Assembly: GCA_001001185.1 (NCBI GenBank)
Contig: LCKC01000002.1
Span: forward strand, 1 to 42,595
Length of the DNA: 42,595 bases
Origin: Parcubacteria group bacterium GW2011_GWB1_45_10
GTDB taxonomy: Bacteria; Patescibacteriota; Minisyncoccia; UBA6257; Brennerbacteraceae
Direction of reading: 5' to 3'
Of this stretch, positions 6,435 to 14,656 are shown one piece after another (the first letter of the stretch is position 1; each line of letters begins with the position of its first letter). The notes under the pieces were generated by a model. The model was given only the letters and a program-made list of their open reading frames with translations, searched no databases and was not told the origin of the DNA. Position numbers and translations under genes: made by a program.

Positions 6435-8549
6435 TTAAATTTTTGATTGAGGTTTTACCTCTTTAATTGGAAGAGAAAAATAAAAAACCGAACCCGGCGG
6501 CGTTTTTGACCCAAGCCAGAGACTCCCGCCAAAAAGTTCAGCATAACTTTTAGCCATAAAAAGGCTTAGCCCGAAACCTCCGGGCGACATCTCTTTCGCT
6601 CTTTCGCCGCGAAAGAATTTATTAAAAATGAGCTCGCGGTTCTCTTCTAAAACGCCGATGCCTTGGTCCTGAACAGAAAACAAAATCTCGTCCTGAGACG
6701 CTTTTTTCCGCAAAGCCGTCGAGACAACCACGGTTGACCCTTCCGGGGAATAACGGACAGCGTTGTCAATCAGAGTTTCACAGATTCTTCTTACCTTGTT
6801 GGCGTCGACAACCAAAGATTCAGGCAGAGAAAACTCGCGTTTGACGGTAATCTTTTTCTCCTGAATCTCACCTTCCAAGCTGACGATTGCTTTTTCAACA
6901 ATATCCCGATCAAAATTCACCTTCTCTTTCCGGATAACAATTTTCCTTTCTTCAATCTCAATAATCGAAATCAGATTATTCACTCCGTTATTCAGGGCCA
7001 TGACTGCCTGGTAAATGCTCCTGACGACATTTTCAACTTTCGCTGACAGCTTGCCGAATGAGTTTTCAAGGAGCAGTTCAAAGTTCCACCTGGCCGCGGA
7101 AAGCGGAGTTCGCAGCTGATGCGAAACAACGGTGATAAACTCTGACTTGACTTCGTCAAGCCGTTTCAAACGCTCAAAGTTTGAAGCGTTCTTTATCGCC
7201 GCCGCAGCTTCCGGAGCAAAAACTTTCAGAAAACGAACATCTTTCTCGGAATAAAGTCCGCCGGACATTTTCTCGCTCAAAAGCAGAAAGTCTTCCTGCT
7301 CTTCTCCGGCGCGCAAAGGAAGAATGACGCTTACCTCCAGTTTCCGCATGGTCTCCTTTATCGGCCCTTCACTCAACTCGTCAAAAATAACAATCTTGGG
7401 CTGGCTTAAAAGCTCGTCCAAATCTTTGTCAGAAAACCGCGGCGATTCCACGTATCCCTGAAAAGCCAGATGACTGATTTTTTTGTCGTCAACAATGACA
7501 AAAGCGCCTTTGGCAATCTGGATTTTTGCCAGAATTTCATTGATGAGCCGGTTTAACAGACTGGAAAGATTGATGTTTGAGGCCATAATCAAAGCCAGAC
7601 TGTATAAAAGAGCATTTTCGTCGTAATCTTCCCGGTAAAAAACACGGTTGGTTATTTTTCGGAACAAATTCAAAAGCGGCTGGAAAGAAAAAGCAGTAAT
7701 CAGCGTCAGCAGGGTGGAAATCAAAAGAACGTCTCCGGTAATAGAACCTTTGGCAATGAAAGTGCTGATTGAAGACATGCCAAAAGAATAGAATAGTCCA
7801 AGCACCACCACAGAAAGAAAGTAGGCGGTTGAACGCGCAACAATCTCGCGGACATCCATAAAGCGATGTTTGACAATGGCATAACTGATAATCACAAGCA
7901 TTGGCAACGAAAAAAGCGGACCAAGGTTGTTGTACTGGAAAACACCGAAAAAGACCGGCAAAACAATATTGGTCAAAATCATTGGCACAGCGAAAACGGA
8001 AAAACCGAACAACACGTACCAAAGTCTGACTTTTTCAATACCGCGATACAGAAAAAGCTTTCTGACCAGAGCAACAATGCTCAGTCCGATAAGAACGGCG
8101 TAATACCAGCTAAAAAACGGCATCAGTGGACCGAGGCTGCCGGTGATAAATCCGTCAATAATGCGAATATCTCCACGAACCAACCAGGGAGTAAGCGTAA
8201 GAACAAAAAGTAAGGCTGTAAACGACCAAAAGAAAACAGCGAGCCATTGTTTAATATGACCGAAACCGGGATAAATCAAAGAAAAATACAAAAAGCCGTT
8301 GATCATCGTCAGATAAAAAGAAAAGGCGAGCCGACTCCACCAAAGTTGAAGAATCGGCCCGCCAGCAGAAACGATCGTCAAAAACAAAGTAATGTTCCAC
8401 AGCGCCAAACTGAAAGCGTAAACACCGAACAAGAGATTCGCTTTAACACGCGGGTTAGCACGAACCACCACCCATCCTAAAATCGCATTGGCAACAAAAA
8501 CTACCAGATTCAGAACGAGAATGGTGTTCGGGTTGATAATAGTGGTCAT
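6435..8549 (-). CDS. Polytopic (7TM-type) sensor histidine kinase with GAF domain
   Basis: A 704-residue kinase. The N-terminal 300 residues form about eight or nine membrane helices and end in the element ISYAIVKHRFMDVREIVARS, characteristic of histidine kinases with an N-terminal 7TM-type sensor. A GAF-like domain follows (about 310-455), then HisKA with His477 in VVSHQLRTPL and HATPase with N-box LIDNA (Asn596), G1 DQGIGV and G2 GGFGLSL. The gene starts 7 nt after the methyltransferase/LuxI-like fusion and ends 2 nt before a receiver gene, giving a compact synthase-kinase-receiver order. Polytopic kinase sensors are known receptors for small lipophilic signals (LuxN is an example), so a receptor for the neighbour's product is a reasonable but unproven inference. 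Confidence 0.92.
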   Translation of the reverse strand: MTTIINPNTILVLNLVVFVANAILGWVVVRANPRVKANLLFGVYAFSLALWNITLFLTIVSAGGPILQLWWSRLAFSFYLTMINGFLYFSLIYPGFGHIKQWLAVFFWSFTALLFVLTLTPWLVRGDIRIIDGFITGSLGPLMPFFSWYYAVLIGLSIVALVRKLFLYRGIEKVRLWYVLFGFSVFAVPMILTNIVLPVFFGVFQYNNLGPLFSLPMLVIISYAIVKHRFMDVREIVARSTAYFLSVVVLGLFYSFGMSSISTFIAKGSITGDVLLISTLLTLITAFSFQPLLNLFRKITNRVFYREDYDENALLYSLALIMASNINLSSLLNRLINEILAKIQIAKGAFVIVDDKKISHLAFQGYVESPRFSDKDLDELLSQPKIVIFDELSEGPIKETMRKLEVSVILPLRAGEEQEDFLLLSEKMSGGLYSEKDVRFLKVFAPEAAAAIKNASNFERLKRLDEVKSEFITVVSHQLRTPLSAARWNFELLLENSFGKLSAKVENVVRSIYQAVMALNNGVNNLISIIEIEERKIVIRKEKVNFDRDIVEKAIVSLEGEIQEKKITVKREFSLPESLVVDANKVRRICETLIDNAVRYSPEGSTVVVSTALRKKASQDEILFSVQDQGIGVLEENRELIFNKFFRGERAKEMSPGGFGLSLFMAKSYAELFGGSLWLGSKTPPGSVFYFSLPIKEVKPQSKI

Positions 8550-8556
8550 AAATTGT

Positions 8557-9798
8557 TTATTTTTTTGCGTTGGTCCAAACCAGACCGGCTGCTGAGATAG
8601 TACGGTGGTATTCCTTAAAGCAGCTCCAAAGCCTGACCTCCAAACCGTTTTTACACAGACCTTCCCAGAGTTTTTTCTGAGCCGCCATAATCAGATTCTC
8701 GTACCCGCGACAACGACTCCATTCTACAACCTTACTGGCAAGAGACAGCCAGACCCCAGTCCCACGCTTTGCCGGAACGACAATCCATCTCGAGATCTCA
8801 AGTGTCTTTTCACGCGCCAAAGAAAGCTCTTCAGGAATGGCGAACTCCTCATCATCTTCAAGAAGAAAGCCGCGGCCAGAGTCGGACAAAACCCTGATGC
8901 AGCCGACCAACTCTTGACCCTCTTTGGCCAGGAAATGAGCCGAGAACGGATCAAAACGGTCCGTTTCCATTTTGTCCGGGTAATCAAACGCGTCAAGACT
9001 TTTTATCTCCCCGCAATATACAGCATAACGCAGTTTGTAAACCTGCTCAAGTTCTGACGGACGCTGCGCTCTTCGAATTAACGCGCCGGTTTCTTTTTGC
9101 AGGCTCATAATCACTGAACCATCGCCGTAAATCAGCTCCTGTTTCAACACCCGAAAACCAGCGGCTTGTGCAATTTCTTGAAGGTCTTTAGGATGTAGAA
9201 AGTGAAAAACCCGATGCTTAGCTTGTTTTGCAATAGAGAGATTTATGGCAATAAGAATTGCCCAGGCCGGAAAATGCAGCGCGAACTCCAAAAAACCTTT
9301 GATGTCTTTTTTAGACCAGAGATCGCCGAAGTGTTCCTGAAAGATCGGCCAGAGTCGCGGAACAAACGGGTTGACGAGGACCAGGAGGCCGCCATCCTCA
9401 AGCAAATCAAACCAAAGCCCAAGGGTTTCCAACGGATCTTTGGCGGCGTAAAGGCCGTTTACAGAAATTATCCGATCATACCTTTCGCCGTGATTGGCAA
9501 GAGCGTCAAAGCTGCCTTCCTGAAGTTCCACCCCACTAAAACCAGCCAGTTTTTTCCGGGCTCTCGAAATCATTGCCGGCGACCTTTCCATACCCCTGAT
9601 CTTTAAACCATACGGCTTTACCGGCAGACCGACAATATTCTCAATGGTATTGCCAGTACCACACCCAAGGTCCAAAACCGCAAGATGGGGAATCAACTCC
9701 AAATATTCAACCACTCGGTTCTGGAGCTTGCGGTAAGGGGTAAATCCTCTCAGTACGTCATATACCAAAGCATAGAGATTCCAAATTCTGACGAACAT
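8557..9798 (-). CDS. SAM methyltransferase fused to LuxI/FeeM-like N-acyltransferase (putative signal synthase)
   Basis: A 413-residue two-domain protein. Residues 1-235 form a class I SAM-dependent methyltransferase with the binding loop VLDLGCGTGN (41-50). Residues 245-413 match the GNAT-fold autoinducer-synthase family (LuxI, FeeM, and the acyltransferase associated with PEP-CTERM/exosortase systems). Seen are LRYAVYC (Arg257, Tyr261), METDRFD (Asp280, Asp283), GCIRVL (Arg302) and the LEISR motif (Glu334, Ser336, Arg337), equivalent to the E-x-S-R signature of LuxI. In that family the enzyme acylates an amine using acyl-ACP or acyl-CoA; LuxI uses SAM as the amine donor. I infer synthesis, and possibly methylation, of an acylated small molecule. 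A strong Shine-Dalgarno (AAAGGAG) fixes the start at 9798. The gene heads an operon with the polytopic kinase and a receiver. Substrates are unknown. Confidence 0.82.
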   Translation of the reverse strand: MFVRIWNLYALVYDVLRGFTPYRKLQNRVVEYLELIPHLAVLDLGCGTGNTIENIVGLPVKPYGLKIRGMERSPAMISRARKKLAGFSGVELQEGSFDALANHGERYDRIISVNGLYAAKDPLETLGLWFDLLEDGGLLVLVNPFVPRLWPIFQEHFGDLWSKKDIKGFLEFALHFPAWAILIAINLSIAKQAKHRVFHFLHPKDLQEIAQAAGFRVLKQELIYGDGSVIMSLQKETGALIRRAQRPSELEQVYKLRYAVYCGEIKSLDAFDYPDKMETDRFDPFSAHFLAKEGQELVGCIRVLSDSGRGFLLEDDEEFAIPEELSLAREKTLEISRWIVVPAKRGTGVWLSLASKVVEWSRCRGYENLIMAAQKKLWEGLCKNGLEVRLWSCFKEYHRTISAAGLVWTNAKK

Positions 9799-9804
9799 TC
9801 ATAA

Positions 9805-9811
9805 CTCCTTT
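9805..9811 (-). promoter_or_regulatory. Strong Shine-Dalgarno for the methyltransferase/LuxI-like gene
   Basis: AAAGGAG on the minus strand lies 6 nt before the ATG at 9798. Clear Shine-Dalgarno sites are rare among the starts in this window, so this one supports both the start choice and efficient translation. Confidence 0.75.
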
Positions 9812-9964
9812 CTAGTTTTCAAAGAACAGATGATTGGCTTACCCAATCGTTTAAAATCAGCCCTCAACTCAACCAAAGGTTAAGAGCTTGTCTTAAACGT
9901 AAAGCCTGGCCTCTTGGACTCACTTCAGTTAAGATAATATGCCCAAAAAACCTAAAAAAATCAA
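9812..9964 (-). promoter_or_regulatory. Candidate promoter and structured leader of the signal-synthase operon
   Basis: A -10-like TATTAT (9939-9934) with TTGATT 19 nt upstream (9964-9959) would start a leader of about 125-130 nt. The leader can fold: a 7-bp closing stem CGTTTAA (9893-9899) with TTAAACG (9848-9854), an inner 4-bp stem (9859-9862 with 9885-9888), and a hairpin CTTAACC-TTT-GGTTGAG (9868-9884). A separate hairpin GATTGG-GTAAG-CCAATC (9832-9848) follows, sharing one base with the closing stem. No known riboswitch signature was recognised, and no U-tract follows the last hairpin. The promoter spacer is longer than ideal. Confidence 0.4.
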
Positions 9965-9973
9965 ACCACTTAC

Positions 9974-12376
9974 TTAAACAGCGATACTCAACCCTTCTTT
10001 TTTTGGCGCCATGCCGCTCAAAGGAATGGTGAAATAAAACGTCGTGCCCTGGCTTTCTTCAGACTCAAACCAAACTTTGCCGCCCCAGCCGTCAACCAAT
10101 GCCTTGACCAAAGACAAGCCCAAGCCAGAACCTTCGGGAACAAGCTTGAGCGCGTTTTCGGCGCGGAAAAACTTTTCAAAAACCCTGTCTTGCTGGGCTT
10201 TCGGAATGCCAATGCCTGAATCTTTAACCATCACCTCGGCAAACTCGCCTTTTTGGGTGACTAAAACCGAGATGGTGCCTTTTTCCGGAGAATAACGGAT
10301 GGCGTTTGAAAGAATGTTCTGGAACACCTGCCAGATAACTTCCTGGTCCATGGAAATATCCGGAAACGGATCGGGAATGGTTTTAACTTCAAGCTTCTGG
10401 GATTTGGCGTCAAGCAAACCCTTTAAAGCAACGGACACGCCCCGCAAAAGATTTTTGAAACTGATCATTGTCGGTTCAATCTTCACCCGGCCGGCCTCAA
10501 CTCTGGCAATTTGCAAAAGCAGGTTCACCAGGTTAATCATCCGTTCCGTACCTTCGTAAATCCTTTCAACAAAATGTTTTTGCTCTTCGCTGATGGCGCC
10601 GGCGTCCCCGGAAATCAGCATCTCGGAAAACCACCTCATTGAAGTTAACGGGGTACGCAACTGATGCGAAGCAACCGAGATGAAGCTGATGCGCGCTTCG
10701 TCAAGCGCCCGTTCTTCGCGGACGTCGCGGAAAGTGATGATAATGCCGTTGACTTGTTTGGTTTTGACGTTTTTAATGGCCGAGGCAACGGCGACAATCG
10801 GAATTGTCTTATTGGCCTTGCCGACAACCAAAGTGTCCAACGGCAAAACAACTTCTCTGGCGCCGGCGTAAGCTTCGCTCCAAAAACTTTCTTCAAGCGG
10901 TTCTTTGGTGGCGTGAATAAACTTCAAAACTTCGCTGATTTTTTTGCCCAAAAGCTCTTCTTTGGCAAAACCCAAAGTCCGTTCGGCAATCTCGTTGGAA
11001 ATCGTGATTTTGCGTTCCAGGTCAAGCGCCAAAACGCCTTCACCGATGCTTGAAAGCAAAAGAAAGTACATGTTCCGCTCCTGGTCGGCGACCGAAGCAA
11101 ACTTCTGGACATCGGCAAAAGCTTTTCTCAGGTCTTCAGACTGCTGTTTGATTTTTTCTTCGGCTTCCCTCTCGTCTTCAAGCAGGTTGAGCATCGCCTG
11201 TTTGCTTCTTTCCATCTCTTCGTTCTTTCCTTCCAGATCTCCTACGGTTTCACTCAACTTTTTTGTTCTATCTTTAATTTTTTGTTCCAGGTCCGTATAA
11301 ACCTCTTTTAATTTAACCGCCATTTCATTAAACCCGATACCGATTTCGTGCACCTCCCTCAAGCCTTGCGGTGGAATACTCGTTTCAAACAAACCCTCAG
11401 CAAGGCGCTTAAATCCATCTCGAATGGCCCCGATTGGCACAACTACTAAACGATGTAAAAACCTTGCTGCGGTTATAAAAACAACCAGAAGCAAAATCAA
11501 GGCCCCGGAAGCCGTTATTGCAATGTTTTTCTGAATTTGCTGTTGGGTTTTAGTCTCAACGTAAAACCCCATAAGACCAAGGGGGATAGAGTTAAAGCGA
11601 ACTGGCACCACTCCAACTATGCCGGAAAACTCCGCTTGATTAAAGCTTTTAAAAAACCCTTCTCCCTGCTCCGCATTTTCAAATATTTCTTTATAATCTT
11701 TGAGTGTTATTGCCTGGTTAAAAAACGAACTATAAAAGTTCGCGGTAATCTTCTGATTATTTTTAGAAAAAAGAAGAATGCCCTGAGATGCAGCCGGCGC
11801 CAGATTACGCAGTTGTTTCTCATTGAATACCTTACCGATTACGAGAACCCCGCTTCGGCCCTCGCCATACACCGGCACAGCAACATAAAGCACAGGGGAC
11901 TGGTAAATAATTGAATCAAAGAAAAAAATGCTTGGGGTTTTAAATTCAACGGCCTTTTGCACCAATGGTCTGAAATCCTCATTGGCATACGGCGAAGTAT
12001 CTCGCGCGTTTTGAAAAAGCACCCGCCCATTGTCTAAAAACAAAAAGATTTCTTCAAAACCGAAATTAATCTTTGTTTCAATCAAAACCCATCCCGCTGC
12101 TTTATTACTTTCCAAAGGATTATCAACTAAGTGGATGATTTCCTGATTCGTAGATAGAGAGTTGGCTATAAGGGAATAACGTTCCACGTTGCGGTTAATA
12201 TGCTCCGAAGCAACACTAATGTGATCTCTTAAGGCGTTACCAGAAACGACGCTCAAAGAACGTTCGGCAGTTAGGGTTACAAAGATAAGGGCGCCAAAAA
12301 ATAAAAAGGCCAGAATTCCAAGTATCGTGACGCTAAAAACGAGGATGCCTGTTCTGGAAAAAAATTCCTGTCGCAT
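9974..12376 (-). CDS. Sensor histidine kinase: extracellular Cache-like domain, HAMP, PAS
   Basis: An 800-residue kinase. TM1 (about 10-36) is followed by an extracellular sensor of about 240 residues (40-280) with a Cache-type pattern (LSVVSGNALRDHIS, FLDNGRVLF, VLYVAVPVYG). TM2 (about 284-303), HAMP (about 305-360), a long coiled coil (360-430) and PAS (435-555) come next. HisKA carries His571 in VASHQLRTPL; HATPase has N-box NILSNAIRYS (Asn691), G1 DSGIGIP and a canonical G2 GSGLGLS. There is no receiver domain. It is the last gene of a run encoding two tethered solute-binding proteins and a Cache-HAMP protein, suggesting a multi-protein receptor complex for external small molecules. A gap of 175 nt with its own promoter-like element separates it from the synthase operon. 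Confidence 0.93.
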   Translation of the reverse strand: MRQEFFSRTGILVFSVTILGILAFLFFGALIFVTLTAERSLSVVSGNALRDHISVASEHINRNVERYSLIANSLSTNQEIIHLVDNPLESNKAAGWVLIETKINFGFEEIFLFLDNGRVLFQNARDTSPYANEDFRPLVQKAVEFKTPSIFFFDSIIYQSPVLYVAVPVYGEGRSGVLVIGKVFNEKQLRNLAPAASQGILLFSKNNQKITANFYSSFFNQAITLKDYKEIFENAEQGEGFFKSFNQAEFSGIVGVVPVRFNSIPLGLMGFYVETKTQQQIQKNIAITASGALILLLVVFITAARFLHRLVVVPIGAIRDGFKRLAEGLFETSIPPQGLREVHEIGIGFNEMAVKLKEVYTDLEQKIKDRTKKLSETVGDLEGKNEEMERSKQAMLNLLEDEREAEEKIKQQSEDLRKAFADVQKFASVADQERNMYFLLLSSIGEGVLALDLERKITISNEIAERTLGFAKEELLGKKISEVLKFIHATKEPLEESFWSEAYAGAREVVLPLDTLVVGKANKTIPIVAVASAIKNVKTKQVNGIIITFRDVREERALDEARISFISVASHQLRTPLTSMRWFSEMLISGDAGAISEEQKHFVERIYEGTERMINLVNLLLQIARVEAGRVKIEPTMISFKNLLRGVSVALKGLLDAKSQKLEVKTIPDPFPDISMDQEVIWQVFQNILSNAIRYSPEKGTISVLVTQKGEFAEVMVKDSGIGIPKAQQDRVFEKFFRAENALKLVPEGSGLGLSLVKALVDGWGGKVWFESEESQGTTFYFTIPLSGMAPKKEGLSIAV

Positions 12377-12405
12377 ATTTTATTATTGACAACCGCAAAA
12401 CAATT

Positions 12406-13251
12406 TTAAAGACTAAAGTAGGAAAATCCTTCTGCTAAATCTTGCCCTTCATTTTGCAAGAAAGAAACAAAGTCTTTGACTTCCGGCAAGCTATCCTGTC
12501 TGGTAACGACATAGTAAATTCGAATCAGTTTGTACGCGCCAGACTCTACTTTATCCACATCAATGCCATCAATCGAAAGAACACCAACCCTAGTACCCGA
12601 GATACGCACCCTCCCGTAAGAAAGATATCCTATGCTGCCCGGGGTAGACGCCACAGCTTCCAGCACATCTTTTTCCGAATGAACTTCAATAGAACCAACA
12701 CTAACTTTTTTATCCTTTAAATAAAATTCTCTGAAAAGTTTTTTGGCAGACTCAGATTCTTCACGATCTACTACGACTACCAATTCATCCGCTCCTCCAA
12801 CTTCACTCCAATTGGTAATTTTACCCGTATAAATATCCACCAATTGTTCAGCGTTAAGATTTCTGACGCCGGCAACCGATGTATTAATAATAAAGACGAC
12901 CGCATCTTTAGTAAAAGGAGTTAGAACCATTCCCGGAAATTCTTCTTCTGGCTTGGCTTTCCTGGAAGCAACACCAATAGAAAGAGTGTTCTCCTTGACT
13001 CCTGCCATCCCGATTGCCGCATCGGCTGAGGAAAGAAAATCGAATTTTATTCTTTTATCTAATTTTTCGTATTCGGTCGCCCAATTTTTAAGCGCAAATC
13101 CCGCTGATCCAGAGCCCGCCACCGTCAAAGTTTTCTGCGTATTGACATCAGAAATAGATGTCGTGTTGCGATAAAAATAAAACCCGACACCCAAAACCAA
13201 AATTACCGTTATAACAATAGCTATCGTTAGCGTTACTTTTCTTATTTCCAT
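12406..13251 (-). CDS. Membrane-tethered PstS-like (phosphate-type) solute-binding protein
   Basis: A 281-residue protein with one N-terminal membrane helix (about 8-27) and no lipobox cysteine, then a PstS/PBP-like-2 fold: TLTVAGSGSAGFALKNWAT near the start, SIGVASRKAKPEE, VVFIINTSVAGVRNLNAEQL, DIYTGKITNWSEVGG and VVVDREESESAKKLFREFY. The 'iYtGkItnW' and 'R.e.SGT' type positions are hallmarks of phosphate-binding PstS; here the second is REESESAK, so the ligand may not be phosphate. No PstC, PstA or PstB gene is nearby. With a histidine kinase 29 nt downstream, a sensory co-receptor role is favoured over transport (inference). Confidence 0.85.
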   Translation of the reverse strand: MEIRKVTLTIAIVITVILVLGVGFYFYRNTTSISDVNTQKTLTVAGSGSAGFALKNWATEYEKLDKRIKFDFLSSADAAIGMAGVKENTLSIGVASRKAKPEEEFPGMVLTPFTKDAVVFIINTSVAGVRNLNAEQLVDIYTGKITNWSEVGGADELVVVVDREESESAKKLFREFYLKDKKVSVGSIEVHSEKDVLEAVASTPGSIGYLSYGRVRISGTRVGVLSIDGIDVDKVESGAYKLIRIYYVVTRQDSLPEVKDFVSFLQNEGQDLAEGFSYFSL

Positions 13252-13330
13252 GTATTTATTTTATTTTTATATTGTTAATTACTTACAAATATAATACTCC
13301 AAAAAACCCTCCGAGAAACACTCCGCCTCC

Positions 13331-14656
13331 TTATCCCGAAGAATTACCTGAAGCAATTTTCTTTTTTAACTCCTCATTTTCTTTCTTCAACTCCTTCATC
13401 CTCAACTCGCGGCCAACCATAAAGTCATTCATCCGCTCCATTTCTTTGAGTTTTTTCTGCATCTCCAAGTTGACAACTTCCAGCTGCTTTCTGGCCCCCT
13501 CTGTCTCGACTGTTCTTTCTTTGACTTTCTGTTCCAGAACGCCATAATATTCTTGAAGTCGAGAAGCCATGTGGTTGAAAGCTTCGGTCAGCTCGCCGAT
13601 TTCATCGTTTGATTGAATATTAACCCTTTGCGACAAATCGCCGCCGGAAATCGCTTTCGCCGCGGTCATCAATAAAGTTATGTTGGAAATAACTAATCGG
13701 GAAAAGAATAACATTGTCGCACCGAGCGCGACAAGAAATCCGAAAATGAGCAACAGGGCCGCCCGTGTCGCCTGCTCTCTGGCCGGGGCAAAAACGGATT
13801 CGACCGGTTCCTCGGCTAGCAGGACCCAGTCGTTCCCTTTGTATCCCAAATGACCGGAGGACGGCACTACGGCTCTCAATTCTTCTTCGTATATGTCTTC
13901 AATGTCCGTGCCGACATTAGTAATAGGATACCCTTCTTTGAGCGCGTTCTGAATCAGAGGCAATACTTCTTCTTCGATTACCAAGAGATTCTCCGGCGAC
14001 TCCTGATTGGTGGCTATCAACTTCCCGTCCTTTGTGTACAAATTTAACTCGGTATCCGTCTCTATATTTTGCAAAATATCCTGCACCGCTTGCCATGCGA
14101 GTCCACCAGTAACCACTCCAACGACTGGTTGCCCGGATGCATGCCGATCTCTCACCGAAACAGCAAATATAACAACCGGTTTTCCCGTGTCGTCCGAGAT
14201 TACCAAATCTGTGTACAAAACCTCGTTTTTGGATGCGTTTAAACGTTTAAATATCTCATAATTATTGGGTTCCTCTTCTATCATATTGCCAACCTTCTCG
14301 TCTAGAGTTGATGCGATTATAACCCCGTCCACGTTGATCAAAAACAATGTATCCCATGGACCTGAGAAAGTGGCTATATCAGATATATGGTCTTTAAGTT
14401 CTGAAGATGCAACTTGCCCTCCTTCTGCAAGTTTTTCAAATATACTGTCCTCGCCGATGGCCTGAATATCCAAATAGCGTTCATACAGAAAGCTGTCTAT
14501 CTCGTCCATAACCTTTGTGCCCAATTCAACCTGCTGGGAGCTGATTGAGCGCTCCCATGCCGCACGGGTATAGTAAAAATCCAAAATGCCGGCTACCAAG
14601 AGAGCGGAGCCTATGCCACTGATCAAGATGAGGCTGATTTTTGGGAGCAGTTTCAT
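13331..14656 (-). CDS. Cache-HAMP-coiled-coil membrane sensor without output domain
   Basis: A 441-residue protein: TM1 (about 8-28), a double-Cache-like extracellular sensor (30-285; LFLINVDGVIIAST, VVIFAVSVRDR, GVVTGGLAWQAVQDIL), TM2 (about 288-310), a HAMP domain (about 312-362; NDEIGELTEAFNHM) and a cytoplasmic coiled coil to the end. Chemoreceptors and kinases share this front end, but here no methyl-accepting or kinase domain follows. The C-terminus carries MNDFMVGRELRMKELKKE, a module also found at the end of the protein at 15895-16932. Its ATG overlaps the stop of the NMT1-like gene by 1 nt (TAATG), so the two are coupled. It may pass a signal to a kinase by coiled-coil contact. Confidence 0.88.
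   Translation of the reverse strand: MKLLPKISLILISGIGSALLVAGILDFYYTRAAWERSISSQQVELGTKVMDEIDSFLYERYLDIQAIGEDSIFEKLAEGGQVASSELKDHISDIATFSGPWDTLFLINVDGVIIASTLDEKVGNMIEEEPNNYEIFKRLNASKNEVLYTDLVISDDTGKPVVIFAVSVRDRHASGQPVVGVVTGGLAWQAVQDILQNIETDTELNLYTKDGKLIATNQESPENLLVIEEEVLPLIQNALKEGYPITNVGTDIEDIYEEELRAVVPSSGHLGYKGNDWVLLAEEPVESVFAPAREQATRAALLLIFGFLVALGATMLFFSRLVISNITLLMTAAKAISGGDLSQRVNIQSNDEIGELTEAFNHMASRLQEYYGVLEQKVKERTVETEGARKQLEVVNLEMQKKLKEMERMNDFMVGRELRMKELKKENEELKKKIASGNSSG

Noticed and set aside
7537-8022. 161-aa minus-strand ORF inside the polytopic kinase
   Set aside because: It is a frame-shifted shadow of the kinase membrane domain; the main frame has all kinase motifs.
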